DNA of 64,000 nt. It comes from Betaproteobacteria bacterium GR16-43 (GTDB lineage Bacteria; Pseudomonadota; Gammaproteobacteria; Burkholderiales; Usitatibacteraceae). Position 1 is the stretch's first letter. The number at the start of each line of letters is the position of its first letter. The notes below the pieces were generated by a model. That model searched no databases. It worked only from the letters and a program-made list of their open reading frames with translations, and was not told the DNA's origin. A program made the position numbers and the translations under genes. Shown here in pieces: positions 1 through 7,793 of the stretch. The DNA is taken from positions 3,596,001 through 3,660,000 of the forward strand of contig CP019169.1 in the NCBI GenBank assembly GCA_001953215.1, read 5' to 3'.

Positions 1-785
1 CGGATGCGAAGGCGTTGCACGGGCACGACGGGCAAGCGCGTGTCCGCGCTGGCCCGCAGCACTTCGCCGGGCAATTCGCGCTCCGGGTCGGGCGAGGGGC
101 GGCCGATGAAGTAGCCCTGCCCGCACGCGAGGCCCAGGTCCTTCACGACGCAGAAGTCGGAGGCATCCTCGATGCCCTCGGCGATCACCTGCGCACCGCA
201 ATGCTCGGCGATCTGCTGGATCGCCTTCAAGAACTGCGCCTTCAGCGGATCGTGCGCGATGCCCGAGACGAAGTGCTTGTCGGCCTTCACGAACTCGGGG
301 CGCAGCTCCGACCACAGGCGCAGGCTCGCGAAGCCCTCGCCCAGGTCGTCGATGGCCACGCGAAAGCCCATCGCGCGATACAACTGCAGCGATTCGCGCA
401 CCAGGCGGAAATCGCGCGCAGGATACTCCTCGGTGAGCTCGATCACGACGCGCGCCGGCTCGAGGCCGAGGTCGCGCAGGAAACGTCCCGAACGTTCCTG
501 GCTGAAGCCGGACTGCAGGATGAGCCGCGGAGAGACGTTGAGGAACAGCGTGCCGGGCAACGCCTTGCGGGAGAACGCGCGCAGCGTTTCCTGGATGCAC
601 ACGATGTTCAACGGGATCGCGAGATCCTGCGCCTCGGCCGCGGCGAAGAGTTCCATCGGGCTCGCGACCAGCGAGCCTTCGGGCCCGCGCACGAGGGCCT
701 CGTACCCCACGACCGCCGCTTCGGCGAAGGAGAAGATCGGCTGGAAGGCGATGCCGAGGCTGCGGTCCTCCAGCACCGCGTTCAA
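1..785 (-). CDS. EAL-domain cyclic-di-GMP phosphodiesterase (C-terminus cut by window edge)
   Basis: The minus-strand frame encodes an EAL domain, which in this family hydrolyses cyclic di-GMP to pGpG. Recognisable pieces in order are FQPIF, an E-A-L-V-R segment (YEALVRGPEG, the family signature), LNVSP, an ELTEEYP metal-binding stretch, AIDDLGEGFASL, and VIAEGIED near the window edge. The conserved glutamates and the DDLGEG loop are present, so the enzyme looks active. The 3' end lies outside the window. The start is uncertain: TTG at 785 and GTG at 776 are the nearest candidates, both without a clear ribosome site. The frame stays open upstream into dlh, but its only nearby ATG codons lie about 100 bases inside dlh. 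No N-terminal sensor domain is visible if the gene starts here. Confidence 0.8.
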   Translation of the reverse strand, partial: MNAVLEDRSLGIAFQPIFSFAEAAVVGYEALVRGPEGSLVASPMELFAAAEAQDLAIPLNIVCIQETLRAFSRKALPGTLFLNVSPRLILQSGFSQERSGRFLRDLGLEPARVVIELTEEYPARDFRLVRESLQLYRAMGFRVAIDDLGEGFASLRLWSELRPEFVKADKHFVSGIAHDPLKAQFLKAIQQIAEHCGAQVIAEGIEDASDFCVVKDLGLACGQGYFIGRPSPDPERELPGEVLRASADTRLPVVPVQRLRI

Positions 786-831
786 CTGGAGGGCGGTCTC
801 GTGTTCCAGCCGGGAAGTGTCGTCTTCCGTA

Positions 832-1695
832 TCAGGCCACGCCGTTCGACTTGAACCACGCGAGCAGCTTGGCCCAGCCTTCCTTCGCCTGCGCCTCGCG
901 ATACGAGGGGCGATAGTCGGCATGGAAGCCATGCGGGGTATCGGGGTAGGTGATGATCTCGGACTTCTTGCCCGCGGCCTGGAGCGCGGCGCGCATGCGA
1001 TCGACGGTGTCGTTCGGGATGCCGGCATCGGCGCCGCCATAGAGCCCGAGGATCGGCGCGTTGACCTGCTTCACCACGTCGATGGGGTTCTTCGGCTGCA
1101 GGTCCGCCGGCGGGCCTTCGACGCGGCCGTACCAGGCCACGCCGGCCTTGAGCTTCGGGTTGTGCGCCGCGTAGAGCCACACGATCCGTCCGCCCCAGCA
1201 GAAACCGGTGATCGCGAGCTTGTTCGCGTCGCCGCCGTTCTTCGCGGCCCAGTCGGCCGTCGCGTCGAGGTCGCTCATCACCTGGGCGTCGGGCACCTTG
1301 GCCACGATCGGACGGATCTCGTCCATGCCCTTGGCCTTCGTGACGTCGCCCTGGCGCGCGTAGAGGTCGGGCGCGATCGCGAGGTACCCCGCCTTGGCCA
1401 ACCGGCGCGCCACGTCCTTGATGTGCTCGTGCACGCCGAAGATTTCCTGCACGACGAGCACGGTCGGCAAGTTCTTCCCGCCGGCCGGCATCGCGCGGTA
1501 GGCGGCCATCTCGCCGTCCTTCACCGTGACCTTCACCTCCCCGGCGGCAAGGCCCTGGGTGTCGGTGGAAATGACCGTTTGCGCGGCAACGGGCTGGACC
1601 GCGGCGGCGAAGCCGGTGGCGAGCGTGGTCATGACGAACTCCCTGCGGGTGAATTCGGACTTCGGTTCGAAATTGATGAAATCGGGATTGCGCAC
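832..1695 (-). CDS. Dienelactone hydrolase family protein with Tat signal
   Basis: This 287-residue protein is an alpha/beta hydrolase of the dienelactone hydrolase family, which opens lactone or ester bonds. The core motif GFCWGGR supplies the cysteine nucleophile in the usual DLH position, and YPDTPHGFH carries the catalytic histidine. The N-terminus has [18 protein letters not shown], a twin-arginine motif followed by a hydrophobic segment, so export by the Tat system is likely. I chose the GTG at 1695 because a GAGGAGG stretch lies just upstream on the minus strand; the frame is open further but that part reads through the dksA terminator. It appears monocistronic. The substrate cannot be told from sequence. 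Confidence 0.88.
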   Translation of the reverse strand: MRNPDFINFEPKSEFTRREFVMTTLATGFAAAVQPVAAQTVISTDTQGLAAGEVKVTVKDGEMAAYRAMPAGGKNLPTVLVVQEIFGVHEHIKDVARRLAKAGYLAIAPDLYARQGDVTKAKGMDEIRPIVAKVPDAQVMSDLDATADWAAKNGGDANKLAITGFCWGGRIVWLYAAHNPKLKAGVAWYGRVEGPPADLQPKNPIDVVKQVNAPILGLYGGADAGIPNDTVDRMRAALQAAGKKSEIITYPDTPHGFHADYRPSYREAQAKEGWAKLLAWFKSNGVA

Positions 1696-1737
1696 GCGGC
1701 CTCCTCGGTCCAGGTGGGATTCTCGATGGTATGAACC

Positions 1738-1743
1738 ATTATA
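1738..1743 (-). promoter_or_regulatory. Possible -10 box for the dienelactone hydrolase gene
   Basis: On the minus strand this hexamer reads TATAAT, a perfect -10 match, 42 bases before the GTG start at 1695. The position 17 bases further upstream is the T-run of the dksA terminator, so the -35 element is poor or absent. The call rests mainly on the -10 match and its place. Confidence 0.4.
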
Positions 1744-1760
1744 GGACCCGGAAATTCCCG

Positions 1761-1788
1761 AAAAAAAAAGCGCCCCCAAGGGCGCTTT
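1761..1788 (-). terminator. Rho-independent terminator of dksA
   Basis: Read on the minus strand, AAAGCGCCC and GGGCGCTTT form a perfect 9-bp stem with a four-base loop, followed by a run of nine T (plus-strand A-run 1761-1769). It lies about 40 bases after the dksA stop codon and is a textbook intrinsic terminator. Confidence 0.92.
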
Positions 1789-1826
1789 CCTTTTTACAGC
1801 CGCTTCTTGCCAAGACTCGACGGGAC

Positions 1827-2249
1827 TTACTCGCCGTAGAGCTTTTGTTTCATCTCGCGACGCTCCTGCGCCTCGATGGTGAGCGTGGCCGTGGGCCTCG
1901 CGATCAGGCGCTGCAGGCCGATGGGCTCCCCGGTCTCTTCGCAGTAGCCGTAGCTGCCGTCTTCGATCCGGACCAGCGCCTGGTCGATCTTCTTCAGCAG
2001 CTTGCGCTCGCGGTCGCGGGTGCGCAGTTCGAGCGCGTGCTCTTCCTCCAGCGTGGCCCGGTCCGCCGGATCGGGCGCGAAGGAAAGCTCGCGCAAGTGT
2101 TCGGTGGTGGCCCCCGCGTTGTCGCGCATCTGGGTCTGGAGTTCGATCAGCCGCTCGCGGAAAAAACGCAGTTGCGCCGGGCTCATGTACTCCGACTTGG
2201 GCATCTTGAGGACTTCCGCCTCGGTCGGTGTCTTGGTCTTGCTGGCCAT
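1827..2249 (-). CDS. dksA: DksA/TraR family RNA polymerase-binding transcription factor, single-cysteine type
   Basis: A 140-residue DksA homologue. DksA enters the secondary channel of RNA polymerase and, with ppGpp, adjusts promoters in the stringent response. The coiled-coil region contains [26 protein letters not shown], and the globular part reads [12 protein letters not shown], then [19 protein letters not shown]. In E. coli DksA four cysteines hold zinc; here the four positions read C, T, T and A, so only the first cysteine remains. This pattern resembles the cysteine-poor DksA versions of alphaproteobacteria and Pseudomonas DksA2, which work without zinc. The gene is single, has its own terminator, and is divergent from fbpB. 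Confidence 0.93.
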   Translation of the reverse strand: MASKTKTPTEAEVLKMPKSEYMSPAQLRFFRERLIELQTQMRDNAGATTEHLRELSFAPDPADRATLEEEHALELRTRDRERKLLKKIDQALVRIEDGSYGYCEETGEPIGLQRLIARPTATLTIEAQERREMKQKLYGE

Positions 2250-2274
2250 TTCGCCTCGCTCTGGTTAGCCCACT

Positions 2275-2304
2275 AGTTTAGCCCACGCGGGGGGTCGATT
2301 CAAA
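2275..2304 (-). promoter_or_regulatory. Possible dksA promoter
   Basis: On the minus strand TTTGAA (2304-2299) and TAAACT (2280-2275) are separated by 18 bases and lie 26 bases before the dksA start, with a purine-rich GAGCGAGG ribosome site between. Each box matches the sigma-70 consensus only in part. Confidence 0.33.
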
Positions 2305-2408
2305 CAAGAAAATCCTGCAATCCGGGACCCCTCGCACCGGGCCGGAGCGGGATACGCAACCGGCTGTTTTAATTGGCTTTTTGGACCCGCACCCGGTACC
2401 ATTCCCGG

Positions 2409-4076
2409 ATGCCCGTCCGCCCTGCCCCAAGCCCCCTGCTGCGCTGGACCCTCGCGGCCTGCGCCGTGGGTGTCCTGCTGGCCCTGCCCGTGGCCATCAT
2501 CGCGGCCAACCTGCTGCTGCCGGGCGGCGAGGCCTGGGCCCACCTTTCGTCCACGGTCCTGCCTCGCTACGTCGGAACAACGCTCGTCCTGCTCCTGGGT
2601 GTACTGGCCGGAGTTGGCGTCGTCGGCGTGACCTGCGCCTGGCTCGTTGCCGCCTGCGAATTTCCCGGGCGGCGGGCCCTCGAATGGGCCCTGCTGCTGC
2701 CGCTCGCGATGCCGGCCTATGTGATCGCCTATGCCTATACCGACCTCCTGCAATTCGCCGGGCCGGTCCAGACGTGGATACGCACGGTGGCCGGACCGGA
2801 TGTCCGGTTGCCCGACGTGCGCTCGCTCGGCGGCGCGATCGCGATGTTCACGTGCGTGCTCTATCCCTACGTCTACCTGCTCGCGCGCGTGGCGTTCCTG
2901 CGCCAGTCGCCCAGCCTCGCGGAGGCCGGCCGGTCGCTGGGCCTGTCGCCGCTGGCCGCGTTCTTCCGCGTGAACCTGCCGCTCGCGCGGCCGGCGATCG
3001 CCGCCGGCGCGGCGCTGGCCCTGATGGAAACGCTGGCCGACTTCGGCACCGTCTCCTACTTCGGCGTGCAGACGTTCACGACCGGGATCTTTCGCGCGTG
3101 GATGTCGATGGGCGAACCCGCCTCGGCCGCGAAGCTCTCCGCGATCCTCCTCGCGTTCGTGTTCGCGATCCTGCTCGCCGAGCGCTGGGCGCGCCGGCAG
3201 GCGAAGTACCACGACGCGACACCCTCCGCCCGGCGCGAGCGCGTTGCGCTTCGGGGCGTGAAGGCCGGGGCCGCCACAACGGCATGCGCCCTGCCGCTGG
3301 CGCTCGGTTTCCTCGTGCCCACGTTCCTGCTGGTGAGGATGAGCCTCGCCGGCGGCGATGCGGCCTTCGGCGAGCGCTTCGCGCGCCTGGCCTTCAACAG
3401 CGCCACGCTGGCGACACTCACGGCGTTGATCGCCGTGGCCATCGCGCTCTTCCTCGCCTATGGCGCGCGCATCACCCGCAGCCCGGTGAGCGCGGCCGTG
3501 AACCGCTTCGTGGGGTTGGGCTATGCGATTCCCGGCGCGGTGATCGCCGTCGGCGTGCTCATCCCCGCGGCACGCCTGGACAACCTCCTCGCGGATGCCG
3601 CGCAAGCCGCGTTCGGGCTGAAGCTCGGCCTCGTCTTCACCGGGGGGATCGCGGCCCTGGTCTACGCCTACCTGATCCGCTTCCTCGCGGTCGCGCTGCA
3701 GACGGTCGAAGCGGGCCTGGCGCAGGTCACGCCCAACATGGAGGACGCGGCGCGCTCGCTCGGGATGAACGCGTCGGAGACGCTCGCGAAGGTGCATGCG
3801 CCGATGCTGCGCTCGAGCCTGGTCACGGCGGCGCTGCTGGTGTTCGTGGACGTGATGAAGGAACTGCCGGCCACGTTCGTGATGCGGCCGTTCAACTTCG
3901 ACACGCTGGCCGTCCAGGCCTACAACCTCGCGGCCGACGAGCGCCTCGCGGAGGCTTCGACGGCGTCGCTCGCGATCGTTGCGGTGGGATTGGTGCCGCT
4001 GGTGCTGGCGTCGCGCCGCCTGGTCGGGCGCGAGGAAATGCGCGGAACGTCACCGCCCCGCGCGATCGAGGCCTAG
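2409..4076 (+). CDS. fbpB: Iron(III) ABC transporter permease, FbpB/CysW type (double-domain)
   Basis: This 555-residue membrane protein holds two tandem binding-protein-dependent permease domains. Each half has several hydrophobic helices and a cytoplasmic EAA-type loop: LAEAGRSLGLSPLAAFF in the first half and MEDAARSLGMNASETLAKV in the second. Such fused permeases belong to ferric iron importers (FbpB, SfuB), the family partner of the FbpA and FbpC proteins encoded just downstream. The ATG at 2409 is preferred over an in-frame TTG 36 bases earlier. No Fur box is visible upstream, unlike fbpA and fbpC. The stop codon overlaps convergently by four bases with the small lipoprotein gene. A weak -35/-10 pair (TTGGCT 2372, TACCAT 2397) precedes it. 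Confidence 0.9.
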   Translation: MPVRPAPSPLLRWTLAACAVGVLLALPVAIIAANLLLPGGEAWAHLSSTVLPRYVGTTLVLLLGVLAGVGVVGVTCAWLVAACEFPGRRALEWALLLPLAMPAYVIAYAYTDLLQFAGPVQTWIRTVAGPDVRLPDVRSLGGAIAMFTCVLYPYVYLLARVAFLRQSPSLAEAGRSLGLSPLAAFFRVNLPLARPAIAAGAALALMETLADFGTVSYFGVQTFTTGIFRAWMSMGEPASAAKLSAILLAFVFAILLAERWARRQAKYHDATPSARRERVALRGVKAGAATTACALPLALGFLVPTFLLVRMSLAGGDAAFGERFARLAFNSATLATLTALIAVAIALFLAYGARITRSPVSAAVNRFVGLGYAIPGAVIAVGVLIPAARLDNLLADAAQAAFGLKLGLVFTGGIAALVYAYLIRFLAVALQTVEAGLAQVTPNMEDAARSLGMNASETLAKVHAPMLRSSLVTAALLVFVDVMKELPATFVMRPFNFDTLAVQAYNLAADERLAEASTASLAIVAVGLVPLVLASRRLVGREEMRGTSPPRAIEA

Positions 4077-4318
4077 CGGGAGTTGCCGCCGCCCGAGTTC
4101 GGGTTCGGCATCGCGACGCCACGCTCCTTCTGGCGCTCCCATTCCTCCTTGGACATGGTCTGCATCGTCGGGTCGCCGCTGCGAACCTTCTTCGGGATGT
4201 TGCTGCCCGTCGTGTACACGGCTTCTTCCTTCTCGCTGCTCGTGGCGGTGCTCGCCGGAGCGGCGGCGCAACCGGCGAGGAACACGAGCGCGGCGACGGG
4301 GAACAGGATCTTCTTCAT
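4073..4318 (-). CDS. Small lipoprotein, function unknown
   Basis: An 81-residue protein with a short lysine-plus-hydrophobic N-terminus and a lipobox LAGC at residues 14-17, so cleavage and lipid attachment at Cys17 are expected. The mature part is polar, with EEAVYTTGSNIPKK and MSKEEWERQKERGVAMP, and ends in a glycine/asparagine tail. TGSNIP followed by a charged region recurs in small proteobacterial lipoproteins of unknown role; I do not recognise a named family. It sits between fbpB and fbpA on the minus strand, 71 bases after the fbpA stop, and could be cotranscribed with fbpA. Confidence 0.78.
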   Translation of the reverse strand: MKKILFPVAALVFLAGCAAAPASTATSSEKEEAVYTTGSNIPKKVRSGDPTMQTMSKEEWERQKERGVAMPNPNSGGGNSR

Positions 4319-4389
4319 GCGCTGCAATCTCCAGGGTGGGTGAATGGCGATGATAGCGTCACCGCGCTTGTCGCTTCCTTCACCGAATG

Positions 4390-5403
4390 TCACTTCCACC
4401 CGGCCCGGTCGTACGCCTGCTGCGCGGCCGACTGGTTGCGGCCCAGGGCCGCGACATTGAGGCTGTCCTTCTTGAACTCGCCGAGCGAAGCCAGCTCGCG
4501 GTTGTCCTTCACCGAGCCCACCACGGGAAACTCGTTGTTGCCGTTGGCGAAATAGGACTGCGCTTCCGGGCTCGCGAGGTACTCGAGGAATTTCACCGCG
4601 GCTTCGGGATGCGGCGCGTTCTTCATCATGCCTGCGCCCGAGATGTTCACGTGCGTCCCGCGATTGCCCTGGTTCGGGAACACGACGCCGACTCGCTCGG
4701 CGACCACCTTCTCGTCGGGCTTGGTCGACTTCAGCAGGCGCACGAAGTAATACGTGTTCGAAACCGTCACCGCGCATTCGCCGGAGGCCACGGCCTTCAG
4801 CTGGTCGGTATCGCCGCCCTTCGGGTCGCGCGCGAAATTCGCGACCACGCCCTTGGCCCATTGCTCGCTCTTCTCGGCGCCGTCGTTGGCGATCATCGAG
4901 CCCATGAGCGAGAGGTTGTACATGTTGCTGCTCGACCGCATGCAGACCTTGCCCTTCAACTTCGGGTTCGCGAGGTCCTCGTAGTTCTGCAGGTCCTTGG
5001 GATCGACCATGCCCTTGGCGTAGAAGATCGGGCGGGCGCGCACCGAGAACGCGAACCACAGGTTGTCGGGCTGGCGCAGGGCGGCCGGGACGCGCTCGGC
5101 GAGCACCTTGGAGTTGACCGGCGCGAACAGGCCCATCTGCTCGGCCCGCCACAGGCGGCCCGCATCCACGGTCACCAGGATATCGGCCGGGCTGCGCGTG
5201 CCTTCGTTCTTGATGCGCTCCAGCAGCGCGTCCTCGCCGGCCTCGATCCGGTTGATCTTGATGCCGGTCTGCTTGGTGAAGTTGTCGTAGAGCGCCTCGT
5301 CGGTCTGGTAGTGGCGCGAGGAATAGAGGTTGAGCACCTTTTCTTCGGCGCTCGCCGGGAGGGCGGCCAAGGCCGCGAGAACAGAAATGACGAGTGTTTT
5401 CAT
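4390..5403 (-). CDS. fbpA: Periplasmic iron(III)-binding protein, FbpA/FutA type
   Basis: This 337-residue solute-binding protein delivers ferric iron to the FbpBC transporter. Residues 1-19 form a signal peptide ending PASA, followed by EKVLNLYSSRHYQTDEALY, typical of the FbpA/FutA group. The adjacent tyrosines 218-219 (SNTYYF) match the Tyr pair that coordinates Fe3+ in the family, with a further Tyr/His in SSRHY. The start at 5403 gives the standard signal peptide; an in-frame ATG at 5466 would disrupt it and overlap the promoter. It is divergent from fbpC, and both share the Fur box at 5449-5467. Confidence 0.92.
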   Translation of the reverse strand: MKTLVISVLAALAALPASAEEKVLNLYSSRHYQTDEALYDNFTKQTGIKINRIEAGEDALLERIKNEGTRSPADILVTVDAGRLWRAEQMGLFAPVNSKVLAERVPAALRQPDNLWFAFSVRARPIFYAKGMVDPKDLQNYEDLANPKLKGKVCMRSSSNMYNLSLMGSMIANDGAEKSEQWAKGVVANFARDPKGGDTDQLKAVASGECAVTVSNTYYFVRLLKSTKPDEKVVAERVGVVFPNQGNRGTHVNISGAGMMKNAPHPEAAVKFLEYLASPEAQSYFANGNNEFPVVGSVKDNRELASLGEFKKDSLNVAALGRNQSAAQQAYDRAGWK

Positions 5404-5448
5404 GGGGTTGCGTGCAGGCCTGGCAGGAAGAAGGTGAAGGTCGAGAAT

Positions 5449-5467
5449 AATGCGAATTGTTCTCATT
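5449..5467. promoter_or_regulatory. Fur box controlling fbpA and fbpC
   Basis: The 19-base site AATGCGAATTGTTCTCATT matches the palindromic Fur operator AATGAGAATnATTCTCATT at 16 of 18 defined positions. It lies in the short region between the divergent fbpA and fbpC genes, and overlaps the -35 element proposed for fbpC. Fur with ferrous iron would repress both genes in iron-replete cells. Confidence 0.85.
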
Positions 5468-5485
5468 AGTCAACGCACGTAGAAT
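5457..5485 (+). promoter_or_regulatory. Promoter of fbpC
   Basis: TTGTTC (5457-5462) and TAGAAT (5480-5485) are spaced by 17 bases and followed seven bases later by the fbpC ATG. The expected transcription start falls at or next to the ATG, so the message may be leaderless. The Fur box covers the -35 region. Confidence 0.6.
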
Positions 5486-5492
5486 CGAGGCC

Positions 5493-6476
5493 ATGGCACT
5501 GGCGCTCGAAGCGGACCGCATTTCCTTCTCCTATCCCGGCTCGGGACCGGTGGCCGATGGCTTCTCGCTCGCCCTCGAGGAAGGCCAGATCGGGTGCCTG
5601 CTGGGCCCGAGCGGATGCGGCAAGACCACGGTCCTGCGCTGCATCGCGGGGCTCGAGTCGATCGACGCAGGCGAGATCCGGCTGCACGGGGTAGCCGTGA
5701 GCCGCCCCGGGTTCACGCAGGCGCCGGAATCGCGCCGGGTGGGCGTCGTGTTCCAGGACTACGCGCTCTTCCCGCACCTCACCGTCGCGGGCAACGTGGG
5801 CTTCGGCCTTCGTGGCGCCACGAAAGGCTCGCGCGCGCAACGCGTGGAAGAACTGCTCGAAGCCGTGGGCATGTCCGGCTCCGGTCGCCGCTACCCGCAC
5901 GAGCTCTCCGGCGGCCAGAAGCAACGCGTGGCGCTTGCCCGCGCGCTCGCCCCGCGGCCGCAGCTCCTGCTGCTCGACGAACCGTTCTCGAACCTCGACG
6001 TGGATTTGCGCGAGCGGCTCTCGCTCGAAGTGCGCTCGATCCTGAAGGCCCAGGGGATGACCGCGCTGCTGGTGACACACGACCAGCACGAGGCGTTCGC
6101 GATGGCCGATCGCGTCGGCGTCATGCGCCGCGGCCAGGTCGAGCAATGGGACAGCGCATACAACCTCTACCATCGGCCCGCCACGCGCTTCGTCGCGGAC
6201 TTCGTCGGCGAGGGCGTGTTGGTCGACACCGTCATCGAAGGCAAGTCGGTCTCGCAGTTGCTGCGCCCCGACGATGTCCTCCACGACGACGAGAGCCCGA
6301 CCAAGGCCGAGGTGCTCAAGAAGGCCTTCCGCGGCGCCGAGTTCCTCTACACCCTGCGGCTCGAGGACGGGAAGCAGGTGCTTTCGCTGGTGCCGTCGCA
6401 CCACAACCACGCGATCGGGGAACGGATCGGGGTGAAGCTCGACGTGGATCACGTCGTCGCGTTTCCGCGCGACTGA
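5493..6476 (+). CDS. fbpC: Iron(III) ABC transporter ATP-binding protein FbpC
   Basis: A 327-residue ATPase that powers ferric iron uptake with FbpB. Walker A is GPSGCGKTT (38-46), the Q-loop is VVFQDYALFPHLTV (85-98), the signature is LSGGQ (138-142), and Walker B is LLLLDEP (158-164), followed by the D-loop and the H-loop histidine in LLVTHDQHEA. The C-terminal hundred residues form the regulatory TOBE-like extension found in FbpC-type proteins. The ATG at 5493 is chosen since it directly follows the promoter. The gene stands alone on the plus strand, opposite fbpA; its stop is followed at once by a palindromic repeat. Confidence 0.92.
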   Translation: MALALEADRISFSYPGSGPVADGFSLALEEGQIGCLLGPSGCGKTTVLRCIAGLESIDAGEIRLHGVAVSRPGFTQAPESRRVGVVFQDYALFPHLTVAGNVGFGLRGATKGSRAQRVEELLEAVGMSGSGRRYPHELSGGQKQRVALARALAPRPQLLLLDEPFSNLDVDLRERLSLEVRSILKAQGMTALLVTHDQHEAFAMADRVGVMRRGQVEQWDSAYNLYHRPATRFVADFVGEGVLVDTVIEGKSVSQLLRPDDVLHDDESPTKAEVLKKAFRGAEFLYTLRLEDGKQVLSLVPSHHNHAIGERIGVKLDVDHVVAFPRD

Positions 6477-6480
6477 ATAG

Positions 6481-6536
6481 AGGGGTCAGACTCCTTTATT
6501 CGACAGGGCAGGCACGAATAAAGGAGTCTGACCCCT
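6481..6536. repeat. GGGGTCAGAC-type palindromic repeat, copy 1
   Basis: Two 22-base arms (6481-6502 and 6515-6536), each containing AGGGGTCAGACTCC and then CTTTATTCG, are perfect inverted repeats around a 12-base loop. It lies between the convergent stops of fbpC and the PaaK-like ligase. The same core occurs at 30011, 42969, 52762 and 59892. It may also serve as a bidirectional terminator or mRNA-end hairpin. Confidence 0.9.
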
Positions 6537-6554
6537 ATATTCGGTCGCCGAGCC

Positions 6555-7793
6555 TTAGTACTTCCGCAGGTCCTCGATAACCTTGCCGTCGTTGGGCAAG
6601 GTCGCGGGCGCAACGAACTTCACTTCCCCGCGAAGCTTCGTCATCTCCTTCAGCGTGGCTTCGAGCGCCGTGGCGAGACTCGCGTCGGACGCCGCGTGTT
6701 CCACGGAGAGCGTCATCCGGTCCTCTCCGTCCTCGTTCTCGACCGTGAGGCGCGCGCGGGCGAGGCCATGGCGCTTCAGCGCCTCGGCGACCTGGTGCGG
6801 GTGCACGAAGAGGCCGCGAACCTTGGTCGTTTGGTCCGCGCGTCCCATCCAGCCCTTGATGCGCAGGTTGGTGCGGCCGCAGGGGCTCGGCCCGGCGAGC
6901 ACCGCGGAGAGGTCGCCGGTGGCGAAACGAACCAGCGGGTAGTCGGGATTGAACGTGGTCACGACCACCTCGCCCACCTCGCCGTCGGCAACGACGTCGC
7001 CGGTCCCGGGGCGAACGATTTCGACGATCAGTTCCTCGTCGACGATGAGTCCCTCGCGCGCGCTCGACTCGTAAGCGACGATGCCGAGGTCCGCGGTCCC
7101 GTAGGCCTGGTACGCGTCGATCCCCCGCGTGCGCAGGAAATCCCGCACCGGAGGCAGGAACGCTTCACCCGACACGGCCGCGCGGCGGATCGACGTGGCG
7201 TCCAACCCGAGCTCGTCGGCCTTCTCCAGCAGGATCTTGAGGAACGAAGGCGTGCCCACGTAACCCGACGGCTTCAAGTCCGCGATCGCGCGAAGTTGCA
7301 GCTCCGTCTGCCCCACGCCGCCGGGAATCACCGCGCAGCCGATCCGGTGCAGCCCCGTCTCGAACATGCTCGCGGCGGGCGACAGGTGATAGGAGAAACA
7401 ATTGATGGCGATCTCGCCGGCGCGAAAGCCCGCGGCGTAGAGCGACCGCGCGGTACGCCAGAAATCCACGCCGCGCCCTTCCGGATCGTAGATCGGCCCG
7501 GGCGACATGAAGATGCGCGCGAGCGCACCGGGGGGCGTGGCGTTCAATCCGCCGAACGGCGGGCGCGAGCGCTGCATCTCGACCAGCGCCGACTTGCGCG
7601 TGACGGGCAACGTCGCCAGCGCGGCGCGGCTCGTGACCCATGCGGCATCCACGCCCGCAAGACATTCCGCGAAGTACGGGGAATGCGCCTGCGCGTGCGC
7701 GATCTGCCCCGGCAACCGGCGGAAGAGATCGCCTTCGCGTCCGCCCGCGGGCCGCGTCTCCAGGCGATCGAAGTACGCGCCCTCGCCCGTCAC
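6555..7793 (-). CDS. Phenylacetate-CoA ligase (PaaK)-like adenylate-forming enzyme
   Basis: This 412-residue enzyme belongs to the short PaaK branch of the AMP-binding superfamily, which activates aryl or other carboxylic acids to CoA thioesters. Visible motifs are YVGTPSFL, AVSGEAFLP, AYQAYGTADLGIVAYE (the nucleotide-binding YG-T region), FATGDLS with the ribose-binding aspartate, and GRADQTTKVRGLFVHP, the hinge motif. The C-terminal domain ends with the expected lysine in NDGKVIEDLRKY. The GTG start overlaps the livF stop as GTGA, so translation is coupled. Being last in the liv operon, it probably activates the compound imported by the transporter. The acid itself is not defined by the sequence. 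Confidence 0.87.
   Translation of the reverse strand: MTGEGAYFDRLETRPAGGREGDLFRRLPGQIAHAQAHSPYFAECLAGVDAAWVTSRAALATLPVTRKSALVEMQRSRPPFGGLNATPPGALARIFMSPGPIYDPEGRGVDFWRTARSLYAAGFRAGEIAINCFSYHLSPAASMFETGLHRIGCAVIPGGVGQTELQLRAIADLKPSGYVGTPSFLKILLEKADELGLDATSIRRAAVSGEAFLPPVRDFLRTRGIDAYQAYGTADLGIVAYESSAREGLIVDEELIVEIVRPGTGDVVADGEVGEVVVTTFNPDYPLVRFATGDLSAVLAGPSPCGRTNLRIKGWMGRADQTTKVRGLFVHPHQVAEALKRHGLARARLTVENEDGEDRMTLSVEHAASDASLATALEATLKEMTKLRGEVKFVAPATLPNDGKVIEDLRKY

Noticed and set aside
782-1180. A 132-codon minus-strand frame inside the dienelactone hydrolase gene
   Set aside because: It is a shifted frame of the hydrolase gene with arginine/glycine-rich nonsense sequence.
2265-3797. A 510-codon minus-strand open frame opposite fbpB
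   Set aside because: The sequence is low-complexity R/G/H/E rich with no motif, and fbpB on the other strand is a clear family match.
4073-5521. A 482-codon frame joining the small lipoprotein to upstream sequence
   Set aside because: Only its last 81 codons are a real protein; the rest is out of frame across fbpA.
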